From: Chryseobacterium herbae
GTDB taxonomy: Bacteria; Bacteroidota; Bacteroidia; Flavobacteriales; Weeksellaceae
DNA: 64,000 nucleotides
Direction of reading: 5' to 3'
Assembly (NCBI RefSeq): GCF_025154075.1
Contig: NZ_JAOAMU010000001.1
Span: 1,088,958-1,152,957, forward strand
In this document: piece after piece, positions 26,282-35,465 of the stretch
How the letters are laid out: every line of letters begins with the position of its first letter
Numbering within the stretch: position 1 is the stretch's first letter
Notes under the pieces: generated by a model
Database searches by the model: none
Seen by the model: only the letters and a program-made list of their open reading frames with translations
Told to the model about the DNA's origin: nothing
Made by a program: the position numbers and the translations under genes

Positions 26282-27685
26282 ATGACAGAAACAAACCCGC
26301 AACAGATCTCTGTAAAAAAAATACTTCCACTCATCCTGGCCACTGCCATCTTTATGCAGATGCTGGATTCCACGATCCTGAACACCTCCCTGCCCTCCAT
26401 CGCCAAGGACCTTCATGAATCTCCGCTCAATATGCAGAATGCCATTATCAGTTACGTTCTGACATTGGCCGTCTTCATGCCAGCCAGCGGTTTCCTGGCG
26501 GATCGGTTTGGAACAAAAAAGGTATTTATTTTTTCACTGATTCTTTTCAGCTTAGGTTCACTGTTTTGCTCCATGTCACAGAATCTTACGCATTTGGTTA
26601 TTTCAAGGGTGATTCAGGGTGTCGGAGGAAGTTTGATGACACCGGTAGGAAAACTGGCACTGATCAAAACTTTTGATAAAAGTGAATTATTGAAAGCAAT
26701 GAACTTTGCGATCATTCCCGCGCTGATTGGGCCTGTGCTCGGTCCATTGGTCGGCGGTTATATGGTAGATTATCTTTCGTGGCACTGGATCTTCCTGATC
26801 AACATTCCCATCGGAATTTTAGGAATTGTTTTAGGATTGAAATATATGCCTGATTACAAATCCACCGATGTCGATTTTGATTTAAAAGGATTCTTAATCT
26901 TCGCGGCAGCATCACTTCTGCTCTCTATTTCACTGGAACTATTCGGGGATATGCAGAATATAAGTCCGGTACTTTTTGTATTTATTTTGGGCTTTTTATT
27001 CCTTTACTATTACTACAAACATGCAAGAAGAGGAGGAAATCCTATTTTCCCGCTGGATCTTTTCCAGGTGAGAACTTTCCGGGTAGGCATTGTCGGAAAT
27101 CTGGCTACAAGATTGGGAATCAGCTCAGTTCCGTTATTGCTTCCTTTAATGATTCAGATCGCTTACAAACAGTCGGCGGTGACTTCCGGATGGATCATTG
27201 CCCCGATGGCCCTGACGGCTATATTCGGGAAATCGTCGGTTATCAAAATTTTAGATAAATACGGCTACAGACAGACTTTGATGGTGAATACGTTCATTAT
27301 CGGAACTTTGATCTGCCTTCTTGCCATTCCAGATATTCATACTTCTTTATATTGGTTCGTCCCTATTATTGCCATATTAGGATTTTTCAACTCTATCCAG
27401 TTCACTTCGATGAATACCATATCCATTGCAGATCTTAGAAATTTCCAGACCAGCAGCGGAAATTCATTAATATCCGTTAATCAGCAGCTGGCCATCGGTT
27501 TTGGGATCGCTTTCGGACTTATTGTATTAAAATTATTTGAAAGCTCAGACCTCATTAAAGGAGAAACTCACAACGCTTTCCGCTATACTTTCCTTACCGT
27601 AGGGATATTAACCATTATCTCAGGTTTTGTTTTCAGAAGACTTCACATTTCAGATGGAAAAAACATGAAATCCAAGGACGAATAA
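26282..27685 (+). CDS. DHA2-family MFS drug efflux transporter
   Basis: A 467-residue inner-membrane proton antiporter of the EmrB/QacA type. It opens with a membrane segment containing the DHA2 motif QMLDSTILNTSLPSIAKDL, followed by GFLADRFGTKKVF (MFS motif A between helices 2 and 3), QGVGGSLMTPVGKL, and GPVLGPLVGGYMVD (antiporter motif C). The helix count appears to be 13-14. No EmrA-like adaptor or TolC gene is adjacent, so it may pump drugs only across the inner membrane. The substrate is unknown. Confidence 0.9.
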   Translation: MTETNPQQISVKKILPLILATAIFMQMLDSTILNTSLPSIAKDLHESPLNMQNAIISYVLTLAVFMPASGFLADRFGTKKVFIFSLILFSLGSLFCSMSQNLTHLVISRVIQGVGGSLMTPVGKLALIKTFDKSELLKAMNFAIIPALIGPVLGPLVGGYMVDYLSWHWIFLINIPIGILGIVLGLKYMPDYKSTDVDFDLKGFLIFAAASLLLSISLELFGDMQNISPVLFVFILGFLFLYYYYKHARRGGNPIFPLDLFQVRTFRVGIVGNLATRLGISSVPLLLPLMIQIAYKQSAVTSGWIIAPMALTAIFGKSSVIKILDKYGYRQTLMVNTFIIGTLICLLAIPDIHTSLYWFVPIIAILGFFNSIQFTSMNTISIADLRNFQTSSGNSLISVNQQLAIGFGIAFGLIVLKLFESSDLIKGETHNAFRYTFLTVGILTIISGFVFRRLHISDGKNMKSKDE

Positions 27686-27755
27686 GAACTGACAAGCTTA
27701 GCCTTTAAACCCACCGAACTTAACACAGATCAATGTATCTGATTTCCCGCTATCG

Positions 27756-27763
27756 TATTTTTG
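27756..27763 (+). promoter_or_regulatory. -7 element upstream of pirin gene 1
   Basis: TATTTTTG matches TAnnTTTG and ends 21 bp before the pirin start codon. The -33 region is poor (ATG in place of TTG). Confidence 0.4.
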
Positions 27764-27784
27764 TTATATAAAATTCACAATATT

Positions 27785-28660
27785 ATGACAGCGAAAAAAG
27801 TAGAAATCGTAGTATCTCCAAAGCCAGCCCATTTTGTAGGGGACGGTTTTAGGGTTCATAATTTTATACCAGGGGTACACGGATTGGATATGAAAAGAAT
27901 GGACCCGTTCATTATGCTGGATTACAATTCAAAATTTCACTTCAACGGTTCGGAAAGACCAAGAGGCGTGGGCGTTCATCCTCACAGAGGTTTTGAAACA
28001 GTAACGATAGCTTATCAGGGGAAAGTAGAACATCATGACAGCGCCGGCGGAGGCGGAATCATAGGCGAAGGCGACGTACAGTGGATGACTGCAGCAAAAG
28101 GAGTTCTTCACAAAGAATATCACGAAACCGAATGGTCTAAAAAAGGTGGGATTTTCCAGATGGTCCAGTTATGGGTCAATCTGCCCGCAAAAAATAAAAT
28201 GAGCTGCCCGAAATACCAGGCGATAGAAAATGCAGCGATGGAACGTGTTGATCTAGGTGAAAACGGTTTAGTGGAAATCATTGCCGGAGAATATAGCGGA
28301 CATAAAGGTCCAGCGGAAACCTTCACCCCATTAAATATGATGAATGCTAAATTAAAAGCAGGTGGAAAAGCTGAGTTTAGTTTTCCGGCCAACTTTAATA
28401 CGGCAGCATTGGTCATTGAAGGAAGCATTACCGTAAATGGAGAGCAAAAAGCAGCAGCAGATCATCTTGTTTTATTTAAAAATGAAGGTGAAACGTTCAG
28501 CATTGAAGCTCATGAAGACTCAATAGTATTGATCATAAGCGGAGAACCGATCAACGAACCGATCTATCCTCACGGACCTTTTGTGATGAATTCAAGGGAA
28601 GAGATCATGCAGGCTTTCGAAGATTACAATACCGGAAAGTTCGGTTATCTGGAAGATTAA
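27785..28660 (+). CDS. Pirin family protein 1
   Basis: A bicupin pirin of 291 residues starting at MTAKKVEIV. The N-terminal cupin holds the metal ligands in HPHRGFETVTIAYQGKVEHHDS and the trailing MTAAKGVLHKEY, equivalent to the iron/copper site that gives some pirins quercetin dioxygenase activity. It is first in a same-strand run with a YjdJ-type acetyltransferase and a second pirin, and both pirins keep the ligands. The in vivo substrate is unknown. Confidence 0.9.
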   Translation: MTAKKVEIVVSPKPAHFVGDGFRVHNFIPGVHGLDMKRMDPFIMLDYNSKFHFNGSERPRGVGVHPHRGFETVTIAYQGKVEHHDSAGGGGIIGEGDVQWMTAAKGVLHKEYHETEWSKKGGIFQMVQLWVNLPAKNKMSCPKYQAIENAAMERVDLGENGLVEIIAGEYSGHKGPAETFTPLNMMNAKLKAGGKAEFSFPANFNTAALVIEGSITVNGEQKAAADHLVLFKNEGETFSIEAHEDSIVLIISGEPINEPIYPHGPFVMNSREEIMQAFEDYNTGKFGYLED

Positions 28661-28727
28661 CAGAATTTAAATTTCTCTTAATCTTACATTCTTCCTTTTT
28701 TATTAACTTTATATAATGGTGTTTGGT

Positions 28728-28870
28728 GAAACGCAAATACGAAAGTTCAATTGAAATGTGATGTTTAATCAATGCATCAAATCTTATAGGTTTTTAAAAC
28801 CTATAAGGTTTAGTGAAATAATGAAAAGCATTCTAACATTCGATCTTTTCTCTTTGCGATTTGCCAACCC
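28728..28870. mobile_element. MITE-like element between pirin and acetyltransferase genes
   Basis: Loose inverted ends, GGTGAAACGCAAATACGAAAG on the left and CTTTTCTCTTTGCGATTTGCC on the right, bracket a perfect internal palindrome, TTATAGGTTT-TTA-AAACCTATAA (28790-28812). It is non-coding. The ends resemble those of the 59181-59362 element (CGCAAAG core). It probably separates the first pirin gene from the genes that follow. Confidence 0.4.
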
Positions 28871-28889
28871 ATTTATCCTATAAAAATTT

Positions 28890-29201
28890 ATGAAACCAGA
28901 ATTTGAAAATATACTGCTTGTAAAAGCAGCAACAAGATTTGAAATAGAAATCGACGGACATTTTGCCTTTATCGATTACCGTGAAATGGGTCACCAGATC
29001 GCTCTGGTACACACAGAAGCAGATCCCGAACTGGCCGGAACAGGGGCAGCCGTAGCTGTGGTAGAGAAAACGCTGGCTTATATTGAAGAGAATGAAAAAA
29101 AGCTTCTTCCTTTCTGCCCTTATGTTTTTGCCTACATCAAGAAACATCCGGAATGGAAACGCATTGTTGATGAAAAATTTGAAGGCTACGACAAACTGTA
29201 A
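28890..29201 (+). CDS. YjdJ-type GNAT acetyltransferase 1
   Basis: A 103-residue short GNAT-like protein of the YjdJ group, which keeps only the core of the acetyltransferase fold. IALVHTEADPELAGTGAAVAVVE corresponds to the acetyl-CoA binding segment, and LLPFCPYVFAYIKKHPEW holds the conserved Cys-Pro. A paralogue lies at 31908-32195. The substrate is unknown. The pirin 2 gene follows 56 bp later. Confidence 0.82.
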   Translation: MKPEFENILLVKAATRFEIEIDGHFAFIDYREMGHQIALVHTEADPELAGTGAAVAVVEKTLAYIEENEKKLLPFCPYVFAYIKKHPEWKRIVDEKFEGYDKL

Positions 29202-29257
29202 TCTCAGATTAAAAAAAATCATCGGCTTAAATACAATTCAAAAACATTTACTTTATT

Positions 29258-30157
29258 ATGTCAAATATCGGACTTATCATAGAAGAAAAAGCAGCAGATA
29301 TAGGAAATTTCCTTGTGGGAAGACTTCTTCCTTTCCGTGAAAAAAGAGCGGTGGGACCTTTTGTTTTCATCGATCATATGGGACCTTCTGAACTGAAGGA
29401 CTACCAAAATCTTGATGTACCTCCGCATCCGCATATCGGTCTGTCAACTTTAACCTACCTTTTGGAAGGATCTATTTTCCACAGAGACAGCATCGGAAGT
29501 GCGATTGAAATAAAACCGGGCGCTGTGAACTGGATGACTGCCGGAAAAGGCGTAGTACATTCAGAGAGAACGCCTGAATATTTAAGACACACCGATAAAA
29601 GACTTCACGGATTCCAGATCTGGGTAGGTCTTCCGAAACATCTGGAGCAGACAGAACCTAGTTTTCATCACATCGAGGCGGATGAAATTCCTACATGGGA
29701 AGAAGACGGAATTCAATATAAACTGATTGCCGGTGAGGCTTTCGGAAGAACTTCTGCAGTTCCTGTTCACAGCAAATTATTTTTCATCGAAATCAAAACC
29801 AAAGAAGCAAAGAAAATAAGCATCGGAAAAGACCTTTACGGTGAAGCAGCGATGTATGTACTGGACGGAACAGTTTCTACAGAAGGAAATACCTACGGTT
29901 CAAAACAGCTGATGATCGCTAAAGATACCAAACTGTGTGAATTCGATATGAGTGAAAACGGTACGGTCTATCTTTTTGGTGGCGAACCTTTTGATGAAGA
30001 GCGTTTTATATTCTGGAATTTTGTAAATTCAGACAAAGAATTGCTTGATCAGGCTAAAGTCAACTGGAATGATCAGAATCACGACGCGTTTCCTTTGGTA
30101 CCCGGCGACGAAAAAGAATACGTTCCGCTACCTAAGGCTATTTTAAACAGAAAATAA
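29258..30157 (+). CDS. Pirin family protein 2
   Basis: A second bicupin pirin, 299 residues, only distantly similar to the first. The metal site is visible as PPHPHIGLSTLTYLLEGSIFHRDS and MTAGKGVVHSERTPE. The C-terminal pirin cupin contains VYLFGGEPFDEERFIFWNFVNSD. It sits directly before the FMN reductase gene (23 bp apart), so the redox enzymes downstream are likely on the same transcript. Confidence 0.92.
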   Translation: MSNIGLIIEEKAADIGNFLVGRLLPFREKRAVGPFVFIDHMGPSELKDYQNLDVPPHPHIGLSTLTYLLEGSIFHRDSIGSAIEIKPGAVNWMTAGKGVVHSERTPEYLRHTDKRLHGFQIWVGLPKHLEQTEPSFHHIEADEIPTWEEDGIQYKLIAGEAFGRTSAVPVHSKLFFIEIKTKEAKKISIGKDLYGEAAMYVLDGTVSTEGNTYGSKQLMIAKDTKLCEFDMSENGTVYLFGGEPFDEERFIFWNFVNSDKELLDQAKVNWNDQNHDAFPLVPGDEKEYVPLPKAILNRK

Positions 30158-30180
30158 CATTAGGGCCACATTCATCAACC

Positions 30181-30720
30181 ATGAAAATATTAGCATTTGC
30201 GGGAAGTACATCTTCCACTTCGATCAACAGGGAACTGGTAAAATTTGTGCTGAAAGATTTTCAGGATGAAGAGATCAATCTGATTGACCTCAACGATTTC
30301 ACCATGCCTGTTTTCTCCGTAGACCTTGAAAAGAAAGGATTTCCGGAAGAAGCCTACAACTTTTTAAAGGAGATCGGAGCATGCGACGTGATCATCTGCT
30401 CGCTTGCAGAACATAACAGATCTTACAGTTCCGCTTTTAAAAATGTGTTCGACTGGTCATCAAGGATCAACGTTAAGGTATTTCAAAACAAACCGATGCT
30501 TCTGATGAGCACTTCTCCGGGAGGTTATGGCGGCGGCAATGTGATGAATACGGCTAAGACGTTTTTCCCACAGTTTGCAGCAGATATTAAGGATACGTTC
30601 TCCCTTCCCAAGTTTTATGAAAATTTTGATCTGGAAAGCGGCGTTATTAATCCTGATATGCTTAAAGAGCTTAAGGACAAGATCGGAAACTTTAAAAACA
30701 CCGTTAAGACCAATGACTAA
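30181..30720 (+). CDS. NAD(P)H-dependent FMN reductase
   Basis: A flavodoxin-fold oxidoreductase of 179 residues. The FMN phosphate-binding loop GSTSSTSINRELV is at residues 8-20, and AEHNRSYSSAFKNVFDW and STSPGGYGG complete the flavin site. Such enzymes reduce FMN, quinones or azo compounds. It overlaps the next gene by 8 bp, so the two are translationally coupled. Confidence 0.9.
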   Translation: MKILAFAGSTSSTSINRELVKFVLKDFQDEEINLIDLNDFTMPVFSVDLEKKGFPEEAYNFLKEIGACDVIICSLAEHNRSYSSAFKNVFDWSSRINVKVFQNKPMLLMSTSPGGYGGGNVMNTAKTFFPQFAADIKDTFSLPKFYENFDLESGVINPDMLKELKDKIGNFKNTVKTND

Positions 30721-31291
30721 AGGGAGACTGGAGGCTTTCAGTGATGGGGTTTTAGCCATCATCATTACCATCATGGTCCTTGAACTGAAGGTTCCGGAAG
30801 GGAGCAGCTGGGCCAGCCTAAAGCCTCTCGTTCCAAGAGTTCTCGCTTATATTTTCAGTTTTATTTATGTAGGAATTTACTGGAACAATCACCATCACCT
30901 CTTTCAGGCAGTGAAAAAGGTCAACGGAAGCATTCTGTGGGCCAATCTTCATCTCCTGTTCTGGCTTTCGCTAATGCCGATCGCTACGGAATGGATAGGC
31001 ACTACTCATTTTGCAAAAAATCCGGTGGCGGCTTATGGCATTTGTCTCATCATGGCTGCTGTGGCCTACACTATTCTGGAGCATGTGATCGTCCGTTGTG
31101 AAGGTGAAAGTTCCATGCTGAAAGAGGCTATACATTCAAAATTTAAAGAATATATCTCGATTATATTTTACGTCCTCGGAATCGCTGTTTCATTTTTTTA
31201 TCCTTATATTGCCATAGGTTTTTATTATATCGTGGCTCTCATATGGCTGATTCCGGACCGAAGAATCGAAAAATCACTAAAAGAAAATTGA
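30713..31291 (+). CDS. TMEM175-like (DUF1211) membrane protein
   Basis: A 192-residue integral membrane protein starting at MTKGRLEAFSDGV. The R-x3-FSDGV segment at its N-terminus is the hallmark of the TMEM175 potassium-channel family; bacterial members form tetramers of six-helix subunits. About five or six hydrophobic helices are visible. The longer open frame upstream only reads through the FMN reductase gene in another frame. It overlaps that gene by 8 bp and is followed 1 bp later by the YjdI gene. Confidence 0.85.
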   Translation: MTKGRLEAFSDGVLAIIITIMVLELKVPEGSSWASLKPLVPRVLAYIFSFIYVGIYWNNHHHLFQAVKKVNGSILWANLHLLFWLSLMPIATEWIGTTHFAKNPVAAYGICLIMAAVAYTILEHVIVRCEGESSMLKEAIHSKFKEYISIIFYVLGIAVSFFYPYIAIGFYYIVALIWLIPDRRIEKSLKEN

Positions 31292-31292
31292 C

Positions 31293-31511
31293 ATGGAAAT
31301 ACACGAATATCCTAACGGCAGTATCACTGTCCTCTGGCAGCCCCAGAAGTGTATCCACTCGGCTGTCTGCGTAAAAATGCTTCCCAAAGTCTACAATCCC
31401 AAAGACAGACCCTGGATAAAAGCTGAAAACGCAACTCCACAAGAACTTAAAAACCAGATAGACCAATGCCCGTCGGGCGCATTAAGTTATAAATTCAATA
31501 CAGAACAATAA
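31293..31511 (+). CDS. YjdI-family (4Fe-4S) mono-cluster protein
   Basis: A 72-residue putative single-cluster iron-sulfur protein of the YjdI family. Cysteines are in KCIHSAVCVKMLP and in the C-terminal DQCPSGAL, plus RPWI between them, as expected. Function unknown. Its stop codon overlaps the OsmC start codon by one base (TAATG), so translation is coupled. Confidence 0.88.
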   Translation: MEIHEYPNGSITVLWQPQKCIHSAVCVKMLPKVYNPKDRPWIKAENATPQELKNQIDQCPSGALSYKFNTEQ

Positions 31512-31906
31512 TGGCGGTAACCGTAAAAGCAAGTTTAGGAAAAACAAAATATTACACTGAGGTAACGGCCGGCGAAAACCAGATCATTACCGATGAACCC
31601 ATCGATAAAGGTGGTCAGAATAAAGGTTTCAACCCTATGGAAATCTTAGCCACATCTCTGGCAAGCTGTACAGCAGCTACTTTAAGAATGTACATTGAAA
31701 GAAAGGAATGGGACGTGGAAAACATCAACGTAGAAGTAGAACTCGAAAATTTTCCTTTAACGAAAAGAGCGATTTTCAAAAGAGATATCAGCTTTGAAGG
31801 TATTCTGGATGATGAGCAGCTGAAGAGACTGCATACCATTGCCGATGCCTGCCCTGTACACAAAATATTAACTAACGATATAGAAATACTAACAAAATTC
31901 TCATAA
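31511..31906 (+). CDS. OsmC family peroxiredoxin-like protein
   Basis: A 131-residue OsmC/Ohr-fold protein. The family reduces organic hydroperoxides with two cysteines. Both are present: the first in ASCTAATLRMYIERK, the second in ADACPVHKIL. It lies in an unbroken operon with YjdI upstream (1-base overlap) and a YjdJ-type acetyltransferase 1 bp downstream, pointing to an oxidative- or osmotic-stress role. Confidence 0.9.
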   Translation: MAVTVKASLGKTKYYTEVTAGENQIITDEPIDKGGQNKGFNPMEILATSLASCTAATLRMYIERKEWDVENINVEVELENFPLTKRAIFKRDISFEGILDDEQLKRLHTIADACPVHKILTNDIEILTKFS

Positions 31907-31907
31907 T

Positions 31908-32195
31908 ATGATCGAAGTAAAACAAAACAACGACGAGAAACACGGAAGTTTTGAGGCTTTCATAGATGGAAAACACGCAGGACTAATGACTTATACCTGG
32001 GCCGGAGAAGAAAGATTCATCATAGACCACACGGAAGTGGAAGAAGCCTACAACGGAAAAGGCGTAGGAAAAGAAATGCTTCTGGCAGCAGTAGATTTTG
32101 CCAGGAAAAGCAACAAAAAAATCATTCCTCTCTGTCCTTTTGCCAAAGCAAGTTTTCAGAAAAGTGAGGAGCTGCAGGACGTATTAGTGAACTGA
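31908..32195 (+). CDS. YjdJ-type GNAT acetyltransferase 2
   Basis: A 95-residue minimal GNAT protein with IIDHTEVEEAYNGKGVGKEMLLAAV as the acetyl-CoA binding segment and IIPLCPFAKASF carrying the conserved Cys-Pro. It is paralogous to 28890-29201. It ends the operon running from pirin 2; a strong terminator follows. Confidence 0.88.
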   Translation: MIEVKQNNDEKHGSFEAFIDGKHAGLMTYTWAGEERFIIDHTEVEEAYNGKGVGKEMLLAAVDFARKSNKKIIPLCPFAKASFQKSEELQDVLVN

Positions 32196-32221
32196 TCCTA
32201 ATTTCCGTCCTTAAGATACAG

Positions 32222-32256
32222 GCCTTTCAGAGTTTAACATCTGAAAGGCTTTTTCT
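32222..32256 (+). terminator. Terminator of the stress/redox operon
   Basis: A perfect 10-bp stem, GCCTTTCAGA / TCTGAAAGGC, with an 8-nt loop, followed by TTTTTCTTTT. Confidence 0.85.
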
Positions 32257-32307
32257 TTTACCAGAACAGAAAAAAACTATATTTGTAAAATTTTAATTGA
32301 AAAAACT

Positions 32308-33747
32308 ATGTCTCCAATTATATTACTGTCTATTATTATCGTCTACTTCGCGCTCTTGCTGTGGGTAGCCTACAAAACAGGGAAAGGAAGTGATAATGAG
32401 AGTTTCTTTATCGGAAACCGTAAGAGTAATTGGATGCTGGTAGCTTTCGGGATGATTGGCACCTCGCTTTCCGGTGTCACGTTTGTAAGTGTTCCGGGAG
32501 CGGTAGGAAATGATAAATTCGGGTATCTGCAGATCACACTGGGATATCTTATCGGATATATGGTCGTGGCTTATGTTCTTCTTCCCTTGTATTACCGTCT
32601 GAAACTGACTTCTATTTATGGGTATCTCCAGCAAAGAATGGGTCAGCTCTCTTATAAATCGGGAGCGTGGATCTTTATTGTTTCCCGACTGGTAGGTGCC
32701 ACTGCAAGACTGTATCTGGTAGTGAATATTCTTCAGCTTACGATTCTGGACAGTTTAGGCATTCCGTTTATTGTAACGACACTGATTATTTTAGCAATGA
32801 TCATTCTTTATACCTATGAAGGAGGGGTAAAAACCATTGTCTGGACGGATACCTTACAAACGTCATGTATGCTTTTGGGACTGATTATCTGTACGGTGTA
32901 TATGCTGAATCATTTAGGCTTAAGCTTTGGCGAAAGTTTTACAGCGATGCAGGATAAAGGCTATACCAAGATTTTTGATTTCGATCCGAACCAGAAAAGT
33001 TTCTTTGTTAAGCAAATCCTTGCCGGAGCTTTTATCACCATCACAATGACGGGAATCGATCAGGAAATGATGCAGAAAAGTTTATCGGTAACGAGACTGA
33101 AAGATTCACAGAAAAATATGGTGACTTTAGGATTTATTCTTCTTGGAGTTATCTCATTATTCCTTTATATGGGAGGACTTCTTCACCTTTACGGAGCGCA
33201 GGAGCATGTAACGAGTGCGGGAGATCAACTTTTCCCTGATGTCGCTTTAAATCATATGCCCGGTTTTATTTCAATTATCTTTATTATTGCGCTGATTTCG
33301 GCATTATTTCCAAGTGCAGACGGGGCTATGACCGCTCTTACCTCTTCTTTATGCATCGATATTTTTGGCATGAAAGAGAAGAAAGACTGGGATGATTCCA
33401 AAAAAGAAAAATTCAGAAAAAACATACACTTAATTGTGGCCCTTTCTTTCCTGATTATGGTGGTTATTTTTAAAATGATCAATGACAACTCCATGATCGG
33501 ACTTATTCTGAAGCTTGCAGGATTCACTTACGGACCTCTTCTCGGACTTTTTGCCTTCGGAATTTTCACCAAATACAAGGTGAATGATAAACTGGTTCCT
33601 TACGTTTGTATCGCAGCACCGGTGATCTCATTCTTTATCGATAAATACCAGGAAAACATGTTCGGGGATTTCAAAATCGGACTGGAACTTTTGATCATCA
33701 ACGGATTGTTGACATTCATAGGGCTTTGGCTGATCAGAAAGAAATAA
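32308..33747 (+). CDS. Sodium:solute symporter (SSS family)
   Basis: A 479-residue inner-membrane Na+-coupled symporter of the LeuT fold. The N-terminal NESFFIGNRKSNWMLVAFGMIGTSLSG, the RLVGATARLYL segment, and the SADGAMTALTSSLCIDIF region are typical of SSS proteins. About 13 hydrophobic helices are visible. The substrate cannot be read from sequence (amino acid, sugar or carboxylate are all possible). TATATTTG at 32278-32285 is a likely -7 promoter element. It is monocistronic. Confidence 0.9.
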   Translation: MSPIILLSIIIVYFALLLWVAYKTGKGSDNESFFIGNRKSNWMLVAFGMIGTSLSGVTFVSVPGAVGNDKFGYLQITLGYLIGYMVVAYVLLPLYYRLKLTSIYGYLQQRMGQLSYKSGAWIFIVSRLVGATARLYLVVNILQLTILDSLGIPFIVTTLIILAMIILYTYEGGVKTIVWTDTLQTSCMLLGLIICTVYMLNHLGLSFGESFTAMQDKGYTKIFDFDPNQKSFFVKQILAGAFITITMTGIDQEMMQKSLSVTRLKDSQKNMVTLGFILLGVISLFLYMGGLLHLYGAQEHVTSAGDQLFPDVALNHMPGFISIIFIIALISALFPSADGAMTALTSSLCIDIFGMKEKKDWDDSKKEKFRKNIHLIVALSFLIMVVIFKMINDNSMIGLILKLAGFTYGPLLGLFAFGIFTKYKVNDKLVPYVCIAAPVISFFIDKYQENMFGDFKIGLELLIINGLLTFIGLWLIRKK

Positions 33748-33871
33748 TATTTAATTTTGTAAATAGAGTAAAACCTAGTGGTGGTCGGAAGAAAAATTTT
33801 TCCGATCATGATTACCCAAAAATGGAATCTTTTAAAGTTTATAGTATCAAAAACGATAGTTATTTTTTAAA

Positions 33872-34057
33872 TTTTTATCGCAAGGAAAGACAAAGGTTAG
33901 ATTAGATATTTTTTTAAGAAAGACAAAGCCGCTTCGCTTATTTTAAGAAAGACAACAATAGGAATTGTCCTTGTCTTACATTGATAAGTTTACGCCTTTG
34001 TTTATCTTAATAATAGCATTCAAAGAAAATAAATCATTGTCTTTCTTTGCGATAAAA
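33872..34057. mobile_element. MITE-like repeat, copy 2
   Basis: A second copy of the element at 50-236, nearly identical over ~185 bp. Its terminal inverted repeats are clearer here: TTTTTATCGCAAGGAAAGAC on the left and GTCTTTCTTTGCGATAAAA on the right. It encodes nothing. It is flanked by two hairpins that also resemble each other (33785-33810 and 34085-34120, both built on GGAA-rich/TTCC-rich arms). It fills most of the 432-base gap between the symporter and SGNH hydrolase genes. Confidence 0.75.
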
Positions 34058-34179
34058 CGTAATCAATAAAAAAAGCACCCTAGAATGTAGTTATAGTCGA
34101 AGGAAAAATTCTTCCGAGCATAACTAGAGTAAAACCCGTTCCTATTGAAAATTGAATTTTCTAACAGATACCATTTGAT

Positions 34180-34869
34180 ATGAAATTATCCCTATTCATA
34201 GCTATTGGCTTGCTTGCAGGCGAGTTTGTACATGCACAAAGCGCTGTTGACTTTGCTAATCTGGCCAAATACAGAGAAGACAATACAGCCATTTTAAATG
34301 CAAAGAAAAAAGTGGATGTGGTCTTTATGGGCAATTCCATTACGGAAGGATGGGTAAAAAGCCATCCGGAGTTTTTTTCTCAAAATAATTATGTGGGCAG
34401 AGGAATCAGCGGTCAAACCTCTTCACAGATGCTTTTGAGGTTTCAAAATGATGTCGTGGTATTAAAACCTAAACTGGTCGTCATTAATGCCGGCACTAAT
34501 GATATTGCTCAAAACGCGGGAGCATATGATCCGGATTTTACGTTCAGCAACATTAAGGTAATGGCTGATATTGCCCGAAGCAACGGGATTAAGGTAATCA
34601 TTGCATCTGTACTGCCTGCAGCTGCATTTCCATGGCGTAAAGAAATAACGGATGCCACTCAGAAAGTGGACGCTTTAAACAGCAGACTAAAACAATATTC
34701 TCACAGCAGCAAGATCACTTTTATCGATTATAATACAGCAATGCGTAATGAAAAAGGGGGTATGCGTGACGGTCTTTCAAGTGACGGCATCCATCCCGAT
34801 TTGGCAGGTTATGCTATTATGGAACCGATTGTTAAGAAAGCTATCAATCAGACATTAGGCAAGAAATAA
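34180..34869 (+). CDS. Secreted SGNH/GDSL-family hydrolase
   Basis: A 229-residue exported esterase/acetylhydrolase with a signal peptide ending EFVHAQ. Block I VFMGNSITEGW supplies the catalytic Ser, block II GRGISGQTS the oxyanion Gly, block III NAGTNDI the oxyanion Asn, and block V SSDGIHPD the catalytic Asp-His pair. Family members deacetylate polysaccharides or cleave lipid esters. The substrate here is unknown. A secreted hypothetical protein follows 39 bp later. Confidence 0.92.
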   Translation: MKLSLFIAIGLLAGEFVHAQSAVDFANLAKYREDNTAILNAKKKVDVVFMGNSITEGWVKSHPEFFSQNNYVGRGISGQTSSQMLLRFQNDVVVLKPKLVVINAGTNDIAQNAGAYDPDFTFSNIKVMADIARSNGIKVIIASVLPAAAFPWRKEITDATQKVDALNSRLKQYSHSSKITFIDYNTAMRNEKGGMRDGLSSDGIHPDLAGYAIMEPIVKKAINQTLGKK

Positions 34870-34908
34870 ACGTCTTTGCTATTTTAAAAATCAACTTATT
34901 TATACATC

Positions 34909-35427
34909 ATGAAAAAAATTATTTCACTTTTCTTATTCGCATTGACATTTGGTATAATGACTGCTCAGGATTTTGAGGTTTCCACTTTAAGAATGGGACC
35001 TTACAAAGTCTTTATGGAAAAAGCAGAAGGAGAAAAAATAGCCGGTGCAAAATTAAAAATAACGGACGGACAGATCAAAAACAATGTAAAATACAATGGT
35101 GAACTGATCCAGCTCGATCTTTATGAGGCTTATATCAGTGAAGCAAAACCCAATGCGGCAAGCATTATGGGCCTTACCACTACCAGTAAAAAGTTTAAAA
35201 CCAAAAGCGGAATCGGGATTGGAAATACCAAGGATGATCTGATCAATGCTTATAGAAATTACCCAAGTTTTACCGTACATCCTGCCTGGGACGATAAGAG
35301 TGAAAAGCGCCTTAAAGATACCGGATATTTCACTTTGGAAGATCTTGATGCAGGAACACAGCTCTCTTTCAAGTTTGTTAATAACATCATTACTGAAATA
35401 TCAGTATATCTTAACGAAGGCTGTTAA
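34909..35427 (+). CDS. Hypothetical secreted protein
   Basis: A 172-residue exported protein with a signal peptide ending IMTAQD. The mature domain includes KSGIGIGNTKDDLINAYRNYP and a C-terminal QLSFKFVNNIITEISVYL, a pattern seen in small beta-rich periplasmic proteins. No family was recognised with confidence. It probably shares a transcript with the SGNH hydrolase gene upstream. Confidence 0.6.
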   Translation: MKKIISLFLFALTFGIMTAQDFEVSTLRMGPYKVFMEKAEGEKIAGAKLKITDGQIKNNVKYNGELIQLDLYEAYISEAKPNAASIMGLTTTSKKFKTKSGIGIGNTKDDLINAYRNYPSFTVHPAWDDKSEKRLKDTGYFTLEDLDAGTQLSFKFVNNIITEISVYLNEGC

Positions 35428-35465
35428 ACCTCATATCTTCATCCTTCTCCGTAACAAAAAAATAA

